Shown here: in pieces, positions 15,674 through 24,507 of the stretch
Position numbering within the stretch: position 1 is the first letter of the stretch
How the letters are laid out: each line of letters starts with the position of its first letter
From: Tenacibaculum gallaicum
GTDB lineage: Bacteria > Bacteroidota > Bacteroidia > Flavobacteriales > Flavobacteriaceae
Assembly (NCBI RefSeq): GCF_003387615.1
Contig: NZ_QUNS01000014.1
Coordinates: forward strand, 1-45,820
Direction of reading: 5' to 3'
DNA length: 45,820 bases
Notes under the pieces: generated by a model
Seen by the model: the letters and a program-made list of their open reading frames with translations, nothing else
What the model was told of the DNA's origin: nothing
The model's database searches: none
Translations under genes and position numbers: made by a program

Positions 15674-18600
15674 ATGAAAAGTGATTTACAGCACATACAC
15701 ATTCTTAGTTATACCACAATAAGCGGTGTACAATTCAAAAAAATTCCGTTAAGCTACCAAACCTTCGGAAAAGAATTGGGCACTGCACCTGTGGTGCTCA
15801 TCAACCATGCACTAACAGGAAACAGCAATGTAACAGGAATTGATGGATGGTGGCAAGACTTAGTTGGTAAAAACAAAACTATAAATACGAATAAATATAC
15901 AGTTCTATGCTTTAATATCCCAGGAAATGGATACGACGACTTTTTAATAGATAATTATAAAAGCTTTATAGCACGCGATGTAGCAAACATTTTTTTACAA
16001 GGGCTAAAACAACTAAAAATTGAAAAACTATATGCATTAATAGGAGGCTCTTTAGGAGGAGGAATAGCTTGGGAAATGGCAGTATTAAACCCAAAAATAA
16101 CAAAACATTTAATCCCTATAGCAACCGATTGGAAATCGACTGATTGGTTAATAGCAAACTGTCAAATACAAGAACAATTCCTAACAAACTCTAGCAACCC
16201 TGTACACGATGCACGTATGCACGCAATGCTATGTTACAGAACCCCAGAATCATTTAAAAAACGATTTCAACGCACCAAAAACGAAGAGCTACAAATATTT
16301 AATGTAGAAAGCTGGCTGTTACACCATGGAAAAAAACTGCAAGAACGCTATCAATTAGCCTCTTACAAATTAATGAATCAATTATTAAAAACCATTGATG
16401 TAACCAAAGGAAGAGAAGAACTAAATGTGTTAGAAACCATTGAAGCAGACATCCATATAGTTGGTGTAGATTCCGATTTATTTTTTACTGCCGAAGAAAA
16501 CAGAGAAACACATAAACAACTAGCATCTGCCCATGCAAATGTAACCTATAATGAAATTAATTCAGACCATGGACACGACGCTTTCTTAATAGAATACAAA
16601 CAACTAGAAAAAATTATTGAACCGATATTCAATCAAAAATCAACCAATAAAAGAATGAAAATTTTAAAATTTGGCGGCAAATCATTATCCAACGAAGGCA
16701 TATCAAACGTAGTAACAATCATAGAACAAAAAATAAATGAAGGAGAAAATATAGCCGTAGTTGTTTCTGCAAGAGGAAAAGCAACCGATGAATTAGAAGA
16801 AATTTTAAAAAAAGCAGCCAAAAACGAAGCTTTTAAAGAACAATTAGAAACATTTAAATACGAGCAAACAAAGTTAACCCCGTTAGTAAATTTCACTACC
16901 GAATTTGATAGACTAGAAAAACTATTTGAAGGAGTTAGTTTATTAGGAGACTATAGCCAAAAGATAAAAAACGAAGTATTGGCACAAGGCGAGTTATTAT
17001 CTATAAAAACAGTAACCGATCTACTACAACAAAAAGGCATTAACGCAAACGCTACAGACGCCAGAAACTTATTAAAAACAGACGAAAGCTTAGGTAACGG
17101 ACAATCAATAATACCAATATCAAAAGAAAACGTATTAAATCACTTTAAACAACATAACGGAACAACAGTAAACGTAGTAGCAGGGTTTATTGCATCAAAC
17201 TTAAAGAATGAGACTACGACTTTAGGAAGAAACGGAAGTAATTATACAGCTTCATTATTAGCCAATTATTTAGATGCAGAAGAGTTACAAAACTATACTC
17301 ATGTAGATGGAATTTTCACTGCTAATCCTGATTTGGTAGCAGATGCTAAAAAGATAGAAGAGTTATCATTTTCAGAAGCTAATGAGTTGGCCAACTTCGG
17401 AGCAACTATTTTGCATGCAAAAACCATCATTCCGTTGTTAGAGAAGAATATCAACCTTAGAATATTAAATACGTTTAATCCAAATGATAAAGGAACGTTG
17501 ATTACAGCAAAGTCAACTTCAAAAGGAATCAAATCCTTATCAGTATTAGACAAGGTTGCTTTAATCAATTTTGAAGGAAGAGGATTACTAGGAAAAGTAG
17601 GAGTGGATGCACGTATTTTTAAAGCATTGAGCAATCACGGAATTAGCGTGAGCATTATTTCGCAAGGTTCTTCAGAAAGAGGTATTGGTTTAGTGGTTGA
17701 TAAAAGTAATGCTACAGCAGCTGTAAAAGCTTTGGAACAAGAGTTTGAAAATGATTTACAAACAAAAGATGTCAATCAGATTTCAATACAAGAAGAAGTA
17801 TCAGTAATATCAATTATAGGTCAAGATTTAAGCGAGTTTCATCACCCATATAATGCCTTAATCAAAAATCAAATAGTTCCCTTACTATTCAACAATACAA
17901 TTACAGGTAAAAATGTGAGTTTGGTGGTAAAAAAAGAACAACTACACAAAGCACTAAATGTAATTCATGGTCAAGTATTTGGAGTTGCTAAAAAGATAAA
18001 CATTGCTGTTTTTGGTAAAGGTTTAGTAGGAGGAACATTGATAGAACAGATATTGGAAAGTTCGAAATCAATTTTAGAAAGACGTAAAATTCAATTGAAC
18101 ATTTTTGCGATTGCCAATTCTAAAAAAGTATTGTTAACTAAAAATGGAGTTGGAACTAATTGGTCGAATGAGCTTGAAAAAGCAGTAGAAGATAAGCATA
18201 CAGTTGATACAGTAATTGATTATGCTAAAGAACACCACTTAGAAAACTTAATTGCGGTAGATAATACAGCAAGCGTAGACTTTATAGAAAATTACATTCC
18301 GTTAGTCGATGCTGGGTTTGACTTAGTCTCTTCTAACAAAATAGCGAATACAGTTTCGTACGACTTTTACAAAGAGTTACGTAAAAGGTTAGATAAAAAT
18401 AATAAGAGTTACTTGTACGAAACAAATGTAGGAGCAGGCTTACCATTAATAGATACAATTAAACTATTACACGATTCAGGAGAAAACATTACAAGAATAA
18501 GAGGAGTATTCTCAGGCTCATTAAGTTACTTATTTAATAAATTTTCAGCAGAAGACGTACCATTTTCAAAGGTGTTACAAGAAGCCATTAACAGTGGATT

Positions 18601-19072
18601 TACCGAACCAGACCCACGAGAAGACCTATGCGGAAACGACGTAGCCAGAAAACTATTAATCTTAGCACGTGAATTAGATTTAGAAAACGAGTTTGAAGAC
18701 ATTCAAATAGAAAACCTAATACCAGAAGAATTTAGAGAAATACCTTCAAAAGAATTTCTAACAAACTTAGAAAAACTAAACCCAACATTTCAACAACAAA
18801 AAGAAGCACAAGAAGAAAAACACGTACTACGATATATAGGAGACTTACATGGAGACCTACAACAATCAAAAGGAAAACTAAACGTAAAACTAGTATCAGT
18901 ACCAGAAAGCTCACCCTTAGGAAGCCTAAAAGGTTCCGACGCCATATTTGAAATATATACAGAATCGTACGGAGAACAACCCATCGTAATACAAGGAGCA
19001 GGAGCAGGATCAAAAGTTACAGCCAGAGGAGTATTCGGAGACATCTTACGATTAGTAAAAACAAACAATTAA
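15674..19072 (+). CDS. thrA: Trifunctional fusion: homoserine O-acetyltransferase - aspartokinase - homoserine dehydrogenase
   Basis: The 1132-residue fusion covers three steps from aspartate to O-acetylhomoserine except aspartate-semialdehyde dehydrogenase. Residues ~1-320 are an alpha/beta hydrolase of the MetX type, with oxyanion region INHALTGNSNV, nucleophile GGSLGGG, acid VGVDSDLFF and histidine DHGHDAF all present. Residues ~328-610 are aspartokinase, beginning MKILKFGGKS; the usual KFGGTS has Lys instead of Thr. Two ACT regulatory units follow (~624-770). Residues ~775-1130 are homoserine dehydrogenase with AVFGKGLVGG, SSNKIANT, ETNVGAGLPLI and the catalytic-lysine region CGNDVARKLL. 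ATG 15674 (MKSDLQHI) is preferred over 15590. ACT domains suggest feedback control; transcription is under the SAM-I leader. Confidence 0.9.
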   Translation: MKSDLQHIHILSYTTISGVQFKKIPLSYQTFGKELGTAPVVLINHALTGNSNVTGIDGWWQDLVGKNKTINTNKYTVLCFNIPGNGYDDFLIDNYKSFIARDVANIFLQGLKQLKIEKLYALIGGSLGGGIAWEMAVLNPKITKHLIPIATDWKSTDWLIANCQIQEQFLTNSSNPVHDARMHAMLCYRTPESFKKRFQRTKNEELQIFNVESWLLHHGKKLQERYQLASYKLMNQLLKTIDVTKGREELNVLETIEADIHIVGVDSDLFFTAEENRETHKQLASAHANVTYNEINSDHGHDAFLIEYKQLEKIIEPIFNQKSTNKRMKILKFGGKSLSNEGISNVVTIIEQKINEGENIAVVVSARGKATDELEEILKKAAKNEAFKEQLETFKYEQTKLTPLVNFTTEFDRLEKLFEGVSLLGDYSQKIKNEVLAQGELLSIKTVTDLLQQKGINANATDARNLLKTDESLGNGQSIIPISKENVLNHFKQHNGTTVNVVAGFIASNLKNETTTLGRNGSNYTASLLANYLDAEELQNYTHVDGIFTANPDLVADAKKIEELSFSEANELANFGATILHAKTIIPLLEKNINLRILNTFNPNDKGTLITAKSTSKGIKSLSVLDKVALINFEGRGLLGKVGVDARIFKALSNHGISVSIISQGSSERGIGLVVDKSNATAAVKALEQEFENDLQTKDVNQISIQEEVSVISIIGQDLSEFHHPYNALIKNQIVPLLFNNTITGKNVSLVVKKEQLHKALNVIHGQVFGVAKKINIAVFGKGLVGGTLIEQILESSKSILERRKIQLNIFAIANSKKVLLTKNGVGTNWSNELEKAVEDKHTVDTVIDYAKEHHLENLIAVDNTASVDFIENYIPLVDAGFDLVSSNKIANTVSYDFYKELRKRLDKNNKSYLYETNVGAGLPLIDTIKLLHDSGENITRIRGVFSGSLSYLFNKFSAEDVPFSKVLQEAINSGFTEPDPREDLCGNDVARKLLILARELDLENEFEDIQIENLIPEEFREIPSKEFLTNLEKLNPTFQQQKEAQEEKHVLRYIGDLHGDLQQSKGKLNVKLVSVPESSPLGSLKGSDAIFEIYTESYGEQPIVIQGAGAGSKVTARGVFGDILRLVKTNN

Positions 19073-19075
19073 CAA

Positions 19076-19222
19076 TAAGGAGTAAAACAAAACCCGTAAG
19101 GAATAGAAAAAGAACGCTAAGGAATAGATAAACAACCATAAGGAATAGAAAAATAACGTTAAGGAATAGACAAACAACTGTAAGGAATAGAAAAACAACA
19201 AAAAGGAAACAACAAACAAATA
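19076..19222 (+). repeat. 21-bp tandem repeat array (TAAGGAATAGAAAAACAACnn)
   Basis: Five near-identical 21-bp copies run from 19097 to 19201, with degenerate copies at 19076-19096 and 19202-19222. The array starts 3 bp after the thrA stop and fills most of the space to metZ. Every unit has TAAGG, so it is an array of weak ribosome-binding-like sequences each with an in-frame TAA. Open frames read on the minus strand here are low-complexity shadows. Confidence 0.9.
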
Positions 19223-19246
19223 AGTTACACCCTTTAAAAAACAAAC

Positions 19247-20413
19247 ATGAGTAAACATTTTGAAACACAAGCCATACGAACACAAACAGAACGCACACAA
19301 TTTTCAGAGCATTCTACACCCATATACCTAACCTCAAGTTTTGTATTTGACGATGCAGAAGATATGAGAGCCTCATTTGCAGAAGAAAAGCAACGAAACC
19401 TATACAGTCGATTTTCAAACCCTAATACCACAGAATTTGTCGATAAAATAGTGGCTATGGAAGGTGCCGAAGCAGGCTATGCATTCGCAACAGGTATGGC
19501 AGCCGTGTTTTCAACCTTTGGAGCCCTGTTAAATGCAGGAGATCATATCGTATCATGTCGTTCAGTATTTGGTTCAACACACAGTTTGTTTACAAAGTAT
19601 TTACCAAAGTGGAATATAGAAACAAGCTACTTTAAAATAACAGAAGCAGAAAAAATAGAAAGTCTAATACAACCAAATACCAAAATATTATATGCAGAAA
19701 CACCAACAAACCCAGCAGTAGATATTTTAGATTTAGAACTATTAGGAAGCATTGCAAAGAAACACAACATATTATTAGTAATAGATAACTGCTTCGCAAC
19801 TCCATACCTACAAAACCCAATAAAATTTGGAGCAGACTTAGTAATTCACTCAGCAACAAAACTAATAGACGGACAAGGACGTGTCTTAGGAGGAGTTACA
19901 GTAGGAAAAGCAGAACTAGTAAAAGAAATCTATTTATTCTCAAGAAATACAGGTCCAGCAATGTCACCATTCAACGCTTGGGTATTATCAAAAAGTCTAG
20001 AAACACTATCAATAAGAGTAGAAAAACACTGTGAAAACGCCTTGAAAGTAGCACAATTTTTAGAAGAACATCCAAAAGTAAACCTAGTAAAATATCCATT
20101 TTTAAAATCGCATCCACAACATGAGATAGCAAAAAAACAAATGCGATTAGGAGGAAACATTGTAGCCTTTGAAGTAAAAGGAGGAATTGAAGCAGGACGT
20201 AAGTTTTTGAATAGTATTCAACTATGCTCCTTATCAGCAAACTTAGGAGACACAAGAACCATTGTAACACACCCAGCATCAACAACCCATAGTAAATTAA
20301 AAGAAGAAGACCGATTAGAAGTAGGAATTACAGACGGTTTAGTACGATGTTCGGTAGGATTAGAAAACGTAGAAGACGTAATTCACGATTTAAATCAAGC
20401 ATTAAATAATTAA
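19247..20413 (+). CDS. metZ: O-succinylhomoserine/O-acetylhomoserine sulfhydrylase or cystathionine gamma-synthase (MetZ/MetB-like)
   Basis: The 388-residue PLP enzyme is a paralogue of MetY in the same operon. The PLP lysine lies in VIHSATKLIDGQGRVLGG (about residue 205), and LYSRFSNPNTTEFVDKIVAMEGAEAGYAFATGMAAVF and the C-terminal SVGLENVEDVIHDL are conserved. The KLIDGQGR loop is typical of MetZ-type sulfhydrylases rather than MetB, so direct sulfhydrylation is favoured. The enzyme and MetY probably overlap in function or differ in substrate; sequence alone cannot decide. It follows the 21-bp repeat array and precedes the Rrf2 regulator. Confidence 0.85.
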   Translation: MSKHFETQAIRTQTERTQFSEHSTPIYLTSSFVFDDAEDMRASFAEEKQRNLYSRFSNPNTTEFVDKIVAMEGAEAGYAFATGMAAVFSTFGALLNAGDHIVSCRSVFGSTHSLFTKYLPKWNIETSYFKITEAEKIESLIQPNTKILYAETPTNPAVDILDLELLGSIAKKHNILLVIDNCFATPYLQNPIKFGADLVIHSATKLIDGQGRVLGGVTVGKAELVKEIYLFSRNTGPAMSPFNAWVLSKSLETLSIRVEKHCENALKVAQFLEEHPKVNLVKYPFLKSHPQHEIAKKQMRLGGNIVAFEVKGGIEAGRKFLNSIQLCSLSANLGDTRTIVTHPASTTHSKLKEEDRLEVGITDGLVRCSVGLENVEDVIHDLNQALNN

Positions 20414-20418
20414 GAAGT

Positions 20419-20443
20419 AAAGCATATATTTGTAATATGCTTT
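20419..20443 (+). promoter_or_regulatory. Perfect inverted repeat over promoter and start of the Rrf2 gene
   Basis: AAAGCATAT-N7-ATATGCTTT is a perfect 9-bp inverted repeat that overlaps a perfect -7 element TATATTTG (20425-20432) and the ATG start (20437-20439). If that -7 element is used, transcription would begin at or next to the start codon, giving a leaderless mRNA, and the repeat would be an autoregulatory operator. Confidence 0.55.
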
Positions 20444-20844
20444 CTAAGAAAACAAAATACGGAATTAAAGCGCTTACCTTTATTGCTAGGCAAGAAAAGG
20501 GCACTATGGTACAAATAGCAACCATTTCAGAAAAGGAAAATATTTCGCACAAGTTTTTAGAAAGCATATTACTTACCTTACGAAAATCAGGATTTTTAGG
20601 AGCAAAAAAAGGAAAAGGTGGAGGCTATTACCTGCTAAAACCATCGAGCGATATTAAAATGACTGATGTAATTAGAACACTAGAAGGTCCCATTGCTATG
20701 GTACCATGTGTTAGTTTGAATTATTATGAAAAATGTGATGACTGCCCAGATGAAGAAGCATGCTCAGTACACAAATTAATGATTCAAGTAAGAGATAATA
20801 CGCTACAAGTACTTCGAAATAACACACTTGCAGATTTAGTGTAG
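20437..20844 (+). CDS. Rrf2-family transcription regulator
   Basis: The 135-residue winged-helix protein has MLSKKTKYGIKALTFIAR at its N-terminus, the recognition-helix region ISHKFLESILLTLRKSGFLGAKKGKGGGYYL and a C-terminal cysteine set (VPCVSL..CDDCPDEEACSVH). Rrf2 proteins include IscR (Fe-S sensing), NsrR (NO) and CymR (cysteine status). Position at the head of the sulfate-assimilation genes suggests a regulator of cysteine or sulfide supply. The cysteines could bind an Fe-S cluster, though the spacing is unlike a classical IscR set. A perfect palindrome over its own start suggests autoregulation. Confidence 0.9.
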   Translation: MLSKKTKYGIKALTFIARQEKGTMVQIATISEKENISHKFLESILLTLRKSGFLGAKKGKGGGYYLLKPSSDIKMTDVIRTLEGPIAMVPCVSLNYYEKCDDCPDEEACSVHKLMIQVRDNTLQVLRNNTLADLV

Positions 20845-20889
20845 TATTAACAAATAATTGTAAAATTCAAATATTTTTTTGATTTCTCC

Positions 20890-20919
20890 TTGGAGAATTA
20901 AAAAGCATCTGTATATTTG
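20890..20919 (+). promoter_or_regulatory. Promoter of the cys operon
   Basis: TTG (20890-20892), a 19-bp spacer and a perfect -7 element TATATTTG (20912-20919) fit the Bacteroidota promoter. The -33 region is inside the palindrome TTCTCCTTGGAGAA (20884-20897), a possible operator. Confidence 0.62.
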
Positions 20920-20935
20920 TCGACTTAAAACCTAG

Positions 20936-20953
20936 TATTCCGATAGGGTAATA
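20936..20953 (+). promoter_or_regulatory. Candidate operator in the cys operon leader
   Basis: TATTCCGATAGGGTAATA is an imperfect inverted repeat (5 of 6 outer pairs match) between the expected transcription start (~20923) and the DUF2061 start codon. Spacing and shape would suit a dimeric regulator such as the Rrf2 protein just upstream; this is inference. Confidence 0.35.
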
Positions 20954-20964
20954 GTATTTTAAAA

Positions 20965-21219
20965 ATGATTGTAGAGCAAGTAATAGAAAATAGAGCAAAT
21001 TATAAAGAAGATAAACGTTCTGAAAAACCAATAAGAAGCATTGTAAAATCAATAAGTTGGAGAGTTGTTGGAACCATAGATACAATACTAATATCATGGG
21101 TAATTACAGGACAAGTAAAAACAGCCTTTTCAATTGGAGCTGTAGAATTAGTAACAAAAATGTTATTGTACTTTTTTCACGAAAGAGTTTGGAACAGTAT
21201 TAAATGGGGTAAAAAATGA
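20965..21219 (+). CDS. DUF2061 small membrane protein
   Basis: The 84-residue protein contains the DUF2061 signature: KSISWRVVGTIDTILISWVITG, then FSIGAVELVTKMLLYFFHERVW. Two hydrophobic segments suggest a small inner-membrane protein. It heads the sulfate-assimilation operon, and its stop overlaps the cysH start (ATGA), so they are translated together. DUF2061 genes are often found with sulfate-activation genes in Bacteroidota, but no biochemical role is known to me. It could help retain or move a sulfur intermediate, which is speculation. Confidence 0.85.
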   Translation: MIVEQVIENRANYKEDKRSEKPIRSIVKSISWRVVGTIDTILISWVITGQVKTAFSIGAVELVTKMLLYFFHERVWNSIKWGKK

Positions 21220-21839
21220 GTATAGAAACAATGAATTTAGAAGCAGTAAACGCAGAGTTAAAAAACAAATCTCCAAAAGAGATTATTGTTTGGGCATTAT
21301 TACAAGCAAACAAAGCAGTAGTAACCACAAACTTTCGTCCCTATGAAGGAGCCATCTTACACGCAGTAGCATCAGTAAAAAATAGCATAGATGTAATTTG
21401 GTGCGATACAGGTTATAATACTCCACAAACCTATAAACATGCTGAAGAGTTAATTGAAAAACTACAGTTAAACATTCAGTTGTATGTACCTAAACAAACG
21501 GTAGCACACAGAAATATCACTTTAGGATTACCAACAGTTGATGATCCAAAACATACTGTTTTTACAGAACAAGTAAAGTTAGAGCCTTTCAAAAGAGCAA
21601 TGAATGAACACAAACCAGATGTTTGGTTTACAAACTTAAGAAAAGGACAAACTGCTTTTAGAGATAGTATTGACATTGTTTCAAAAAGTAAAGACGGAGT
21701 ATTAAAAGTAAGTCCATTTTACCATTGGTCAGACGAGAAGTTAGATGCTTACTTAGAAGAACACCAAATACCAAACGAGTTTAAATACTTTGATCCCACA
21801 AAAGTAGAAAGTAACAGAGAATGTGGTTTACATATTTAA
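21216..21839 (+). CDS. cysH: Phosphoadenosine/adenosine phosphosulfate reductase
   Basis: The 207-residue reductase converts activated sulfate to sulfite. The PAPS reductase family features are visible: NFRPYEGAILHAVASVKNSIDVIWCDTGYNTPQTYKHAEEL near the N-terminus and KVESNRECGLHI at the C-terminus with the ECGLH catalytic cysteine. The CC..CC cysteine pairs of [4Fe-4S] APS reductases are absent, suggesting the cluster-free PAPS-type form. However, no separate cysC kinase appears in this cluster, so substrate (APS or PAPS) is unresolved. The start overlaps the DUF2061 stop; cysD follows after 5 bp. Confidence 0.87.
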   Translation: MSIETMNLEAVNAELKNKSPKEIIVWALLQANKAVVTTNFRPYEGAILHAVASVKNSIDVIWCDTGYNTPQTYKHAEELIEKLQLNIQLYVPKQTVAHRNITLGLPTVDDPKHTVFTEQVKLEPFKRAMNEHKPDVWFTNLRKGQTAFRDSIDIVSKSKDGVLKVSPFYHWSDEKLDAYLEEHQIPNEFKYFDPTKVESNRECGLHI

Positions 21840-21844
21840 AGAAC

Positions 21845-22756
21845 ATGATTATGAATACACAAACTATACAAGTAGGAGCTTTAGAAAGTGAAGCCATTTA
21901 TATATTAAGAGAAGTAGTCGCGCAATTTGAAAAACCGGTGTTATTGTTTTCGGGGGGCAAAGATAGCATAACACTGGTGCGACTTGCTGAAAAAGCATTT
22001 TATCCAGCAAAAATTCCTTTTTCATTATTGCACATAGATACTGGACATAATTTCCCTGAAACGATTGAATTTAGAGACCGTTTGGTATCAGAATTAGGAG
22101 TTGATTTAATTGTTCGTCAGGTACAAGACAATATTGATGCTGGTAAAGTAAAAGAAGAAACAGGAAAATACGCAAGCCGAAACATGTTACAAACCGAAAC
22201 GTTATTAGATGCCATAGAAGAATTCGGTTTCGATGCATGTATCGGCGGAGCGCGTAGAGATGAAGAAAAGGCAAGAGCTAAAGAACGAATTTTTTCGGTA
22301 CGAGATGATTTTGGACAATGGGATGAAAAGAATCAACGTCCAGAATTGTTCGATATGTTAAATGGAAGAATTGATTTAGGTCAGAATGTACGAGTTTTTC
22401 CAATTTCTAACTGGACAGAGTTAGACGTATGGTCGTATATACAACAAGAACAAATTGAAATTCCATCCATCTATTTCGCTCACCAAAGAGCCACTTTTAT
22501 TAGAGACGGGTTAATCTGGTCTGCAAACGATGAAGTTGTGTTTAGAGAAGAAGAGGAAGAAGTACGTGAACGCATGGTACGCTTTAGAACTGTGGGAGAT
22601 ATGAGTTGTACAGCAGCAGTATTATCAGATGCGATAGATATTGACACTGTGGTAGATGAAATCAGAGAGTCAACCATATCAGAAAGAGGCGCACGAATCG
22701 ATGACAAACGCTCAGAAGCAGCAATGGAAAAGCGTAAACAACAAGGATATTTTTAA
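21845..22756 (+). CDS. cysD: Sulfate adenylyltransferase small subunit
   Basis: The ~303-residue ATP sulfurylase catalytic subunit makes APS from ATP and sulfate together with CysN. The PP-loop SGGKDSITLVRLAEKAF is visible near residue 35, followed by HIDTGHNFPETIEFRD, GGARRDEEKARAKER and the C-terminal SERGARIDDKRSEAAMEKRKQQGYF. The start is placed at ATG 21845, after the cysH stop; an upstream in-frame ATG at 21821 would overlap cysH. A 104-bp spacer with a palindromic repeat separates it from cysN. Confidence 0.95.
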   Translation: MIMNTQTIQVGALESEAIYILREVVAQFEKPVLLFSGGKDSITLVRLAEKAFYPAKIPFSLLHIDTGHNFPETIEFRDRLVSELGVDLIVRQVQDNIDAGKVKEETGKYASRNMLQTETLLDAIEEFGFDACIGGARRDEEKARAKERIFSVRDDFGQWDEKNQRPELFDMLNGRIDLGQNVRVFPISNWTELDVWSYIQQEQIEIPSIYFAHQRATFIRDGLIWSANDEVVFREEEEEVRERMVRFRTVGDMSCTAAVLSDAIDIDTVVDEIRESTISERGARIDDKRSEAAMEKRKQQGYF

Positions 22757-22762
22757 AATATA

Positions 22763-22854
22763 GGTTTTAGCTATTGGCCTTTGGCTGTTAGCAAGATTAA
22801 GATCTAAATAATAATAATAAAAAGGCGAACAGCTAAAAGCGAATAGCCAACAGC
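22763..22854. repeat. Imperfect palindromic element between cysD and cysN
   Basis: Arms 22763-22792 and 22825-22854 form a 30-bp imperfect inverted repeat (roughly 24 pairs match) around AGCTATTGGC and GCGAATAGCC cores. It resembles a REP/MITE-like intergenic palindrome and sits inside the operon, where it would fold in the mRNA. Confidence 0.65.
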
Positions 22855-22860
22855 ATAAAG

Positions 22861-24108
22861 ATGAACGTAGTAAAAATAGCAACAGCAGGAAGTGTAGATG
22901 ACGGGAAAAGCACGCTAATAGGGCGAATTTTATACGATACAAAGTCATTAACTCAAGATAAATTAGAGGCAATAGAAGAAAAAAGTAAACAACGTGGGTT
23001 TGATTACTTAGACTTTTCTTTAGCAACTGATGGACTGGTAGCAGAACGTGAACAAGGAATCACAATTGACGTCGCTCACATATATTTTTCAACACCAAAA
23101 ACGAGTTTTATCATAGCCGATACTCCTGGGCATATTGAGTATACCAGAAATATGGTAACAGGAGCATCTAACTCTCAAGCTTCTATCATTTTGGTAGATG
23201 CAAGAAACGGAGTGGTAGAACAAACCTATCGTCACTTTTTTATTAATAATTTATTGAGAGTAAAAGATGTGATAGTAGCTGTTAACAAAATGGATTTGGT
23301 AGATTTTTCAGAAGAAAAATTTAACCAGATAAAAGGAGAAATAAAATATTTGGCGGAGAAGAGTGATTATCAAAACCAAAACATCACATTTATTCCACTT
23401 TCTGCCTTAAAAGGAGACAATGTTGTGAATTCTTCAGAAAACACCCCTTGGTATAAAGGAGAAACTTTATTGAATCACCTTGAAAACTTGGGAACTGAAG
23501 ATACAGAAGAAGTATCGAAAGCACGGTTTCCTGTACAAACAGTTATCCGTCCAAAAACAGACGAATATCACGATTTCAGAGGGTATGCAGGAAAGTTATA
23601 TGGAGGAGATTTAGCAATAGGAGATCCTGTAAAGGTTTTACCATCAGCAACAACATCAACCATAAAGAGTATTCAATTTTTTGATAAAGAGTATGCTAGA
23701 GCAAAAAGAGGAAGTTCAGTTAATATCACTCTAGAAGATGATGTAAACGTAAGTAGAGGAGATATGTTGGTAAAAGTAGGAGAAGAACCTTCTGTGGTAA
23801 AACAGTTAGAAGCTACGATTTGCTGGATGGATAAAGCACCACTGCAAGCCTCTCAAAAATATTACATTAAACATGGAGCAAATGATGTGCAAGCAAAAAT
23901 AACAGAACTAACAGCTTTAATTCGTACCGATTTTACAGGGAAAGAAGAAGCTCCATCTCAATTATTACTAAACGAAATAGGAGAGGTGAGTTTAAAGGTT
24001 AGTAAACCATTGTTTGTTGATTCGTATGCCAAAAATAAAGCAAACGGGGCATTTATAATCATCAATCCTAAAACCAATACTACGTCAGGAGTTGGTTTTA
24101 TTAAGTAA
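22861..24108 (+). CDS. cysN: Sulfate adenylyltransferase large subunit (GTPase)
   Basis: The 415-residue elongation-factor-like GTPase drives APS synthesis by CysD. G1 GSVDDGKST, the switch region GITIDVAHIYF, G3 DTPGH and G4 NKMD are all visible, with EF-Tu-like beta-barrel domains after about residue 220. No CysC kinase domain is fused at the C-terminus; the length is that of a stand-alone CysN. Together with cysD and cysH it forms the sulfate activation and reduction core of the operon. Confidence 0.95.
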   Translation: MNVVKIATAGSVDDGKSTLIGRILYDTKSLTQDKLEAIEEKSKQRGFDYLDFSLATDGLVAEREQGITIDVAHIYFSTPKTSFIIADTPGHIEYTRNMVTGASNSQASIILVDARNGVVEQTYRHFFINNLLRVKDVIVAVNKMDLVDFSEEKFNQIKGEIKYLAEKSDYQNQNITFIPLSALKGDNVVNSSENTPWYKGETLLNHLENLGTEDTEEVSKARFPVQTVIRPKTDEYHDFRGYAGKLYGGDLAIGDPVKVLPSATTSTIKSIQFFDKEYARAKRGSSVNITLEDDVNVSRGDMLVKVGEEPSVVKQLEATICWMDKAPLQASQKYYIKHGANDVQAKITELTALIRTDFTGKEEAPSQLLLNEIGEVSLKVSKPLFVDSYAKNKANGAFIIINPKTNTTSGVGFIK

Positions 24109-24115
24109 AAAATAA

Positions 24116-24469
<354 letters not shown>

Positions 24470-24507
24470 TATCAACGCTTTTACAAGCAAATTAAGGAGT
24501 AAAACAG

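Noticed and set aside
19017..19300. Overlapping minus-strand open frames of 80-93 codons
   Set aside because: They translate the 21-bp repeats into leucine/phenylalanine-rich low-complexity sequence and overlap thrA and metZ.
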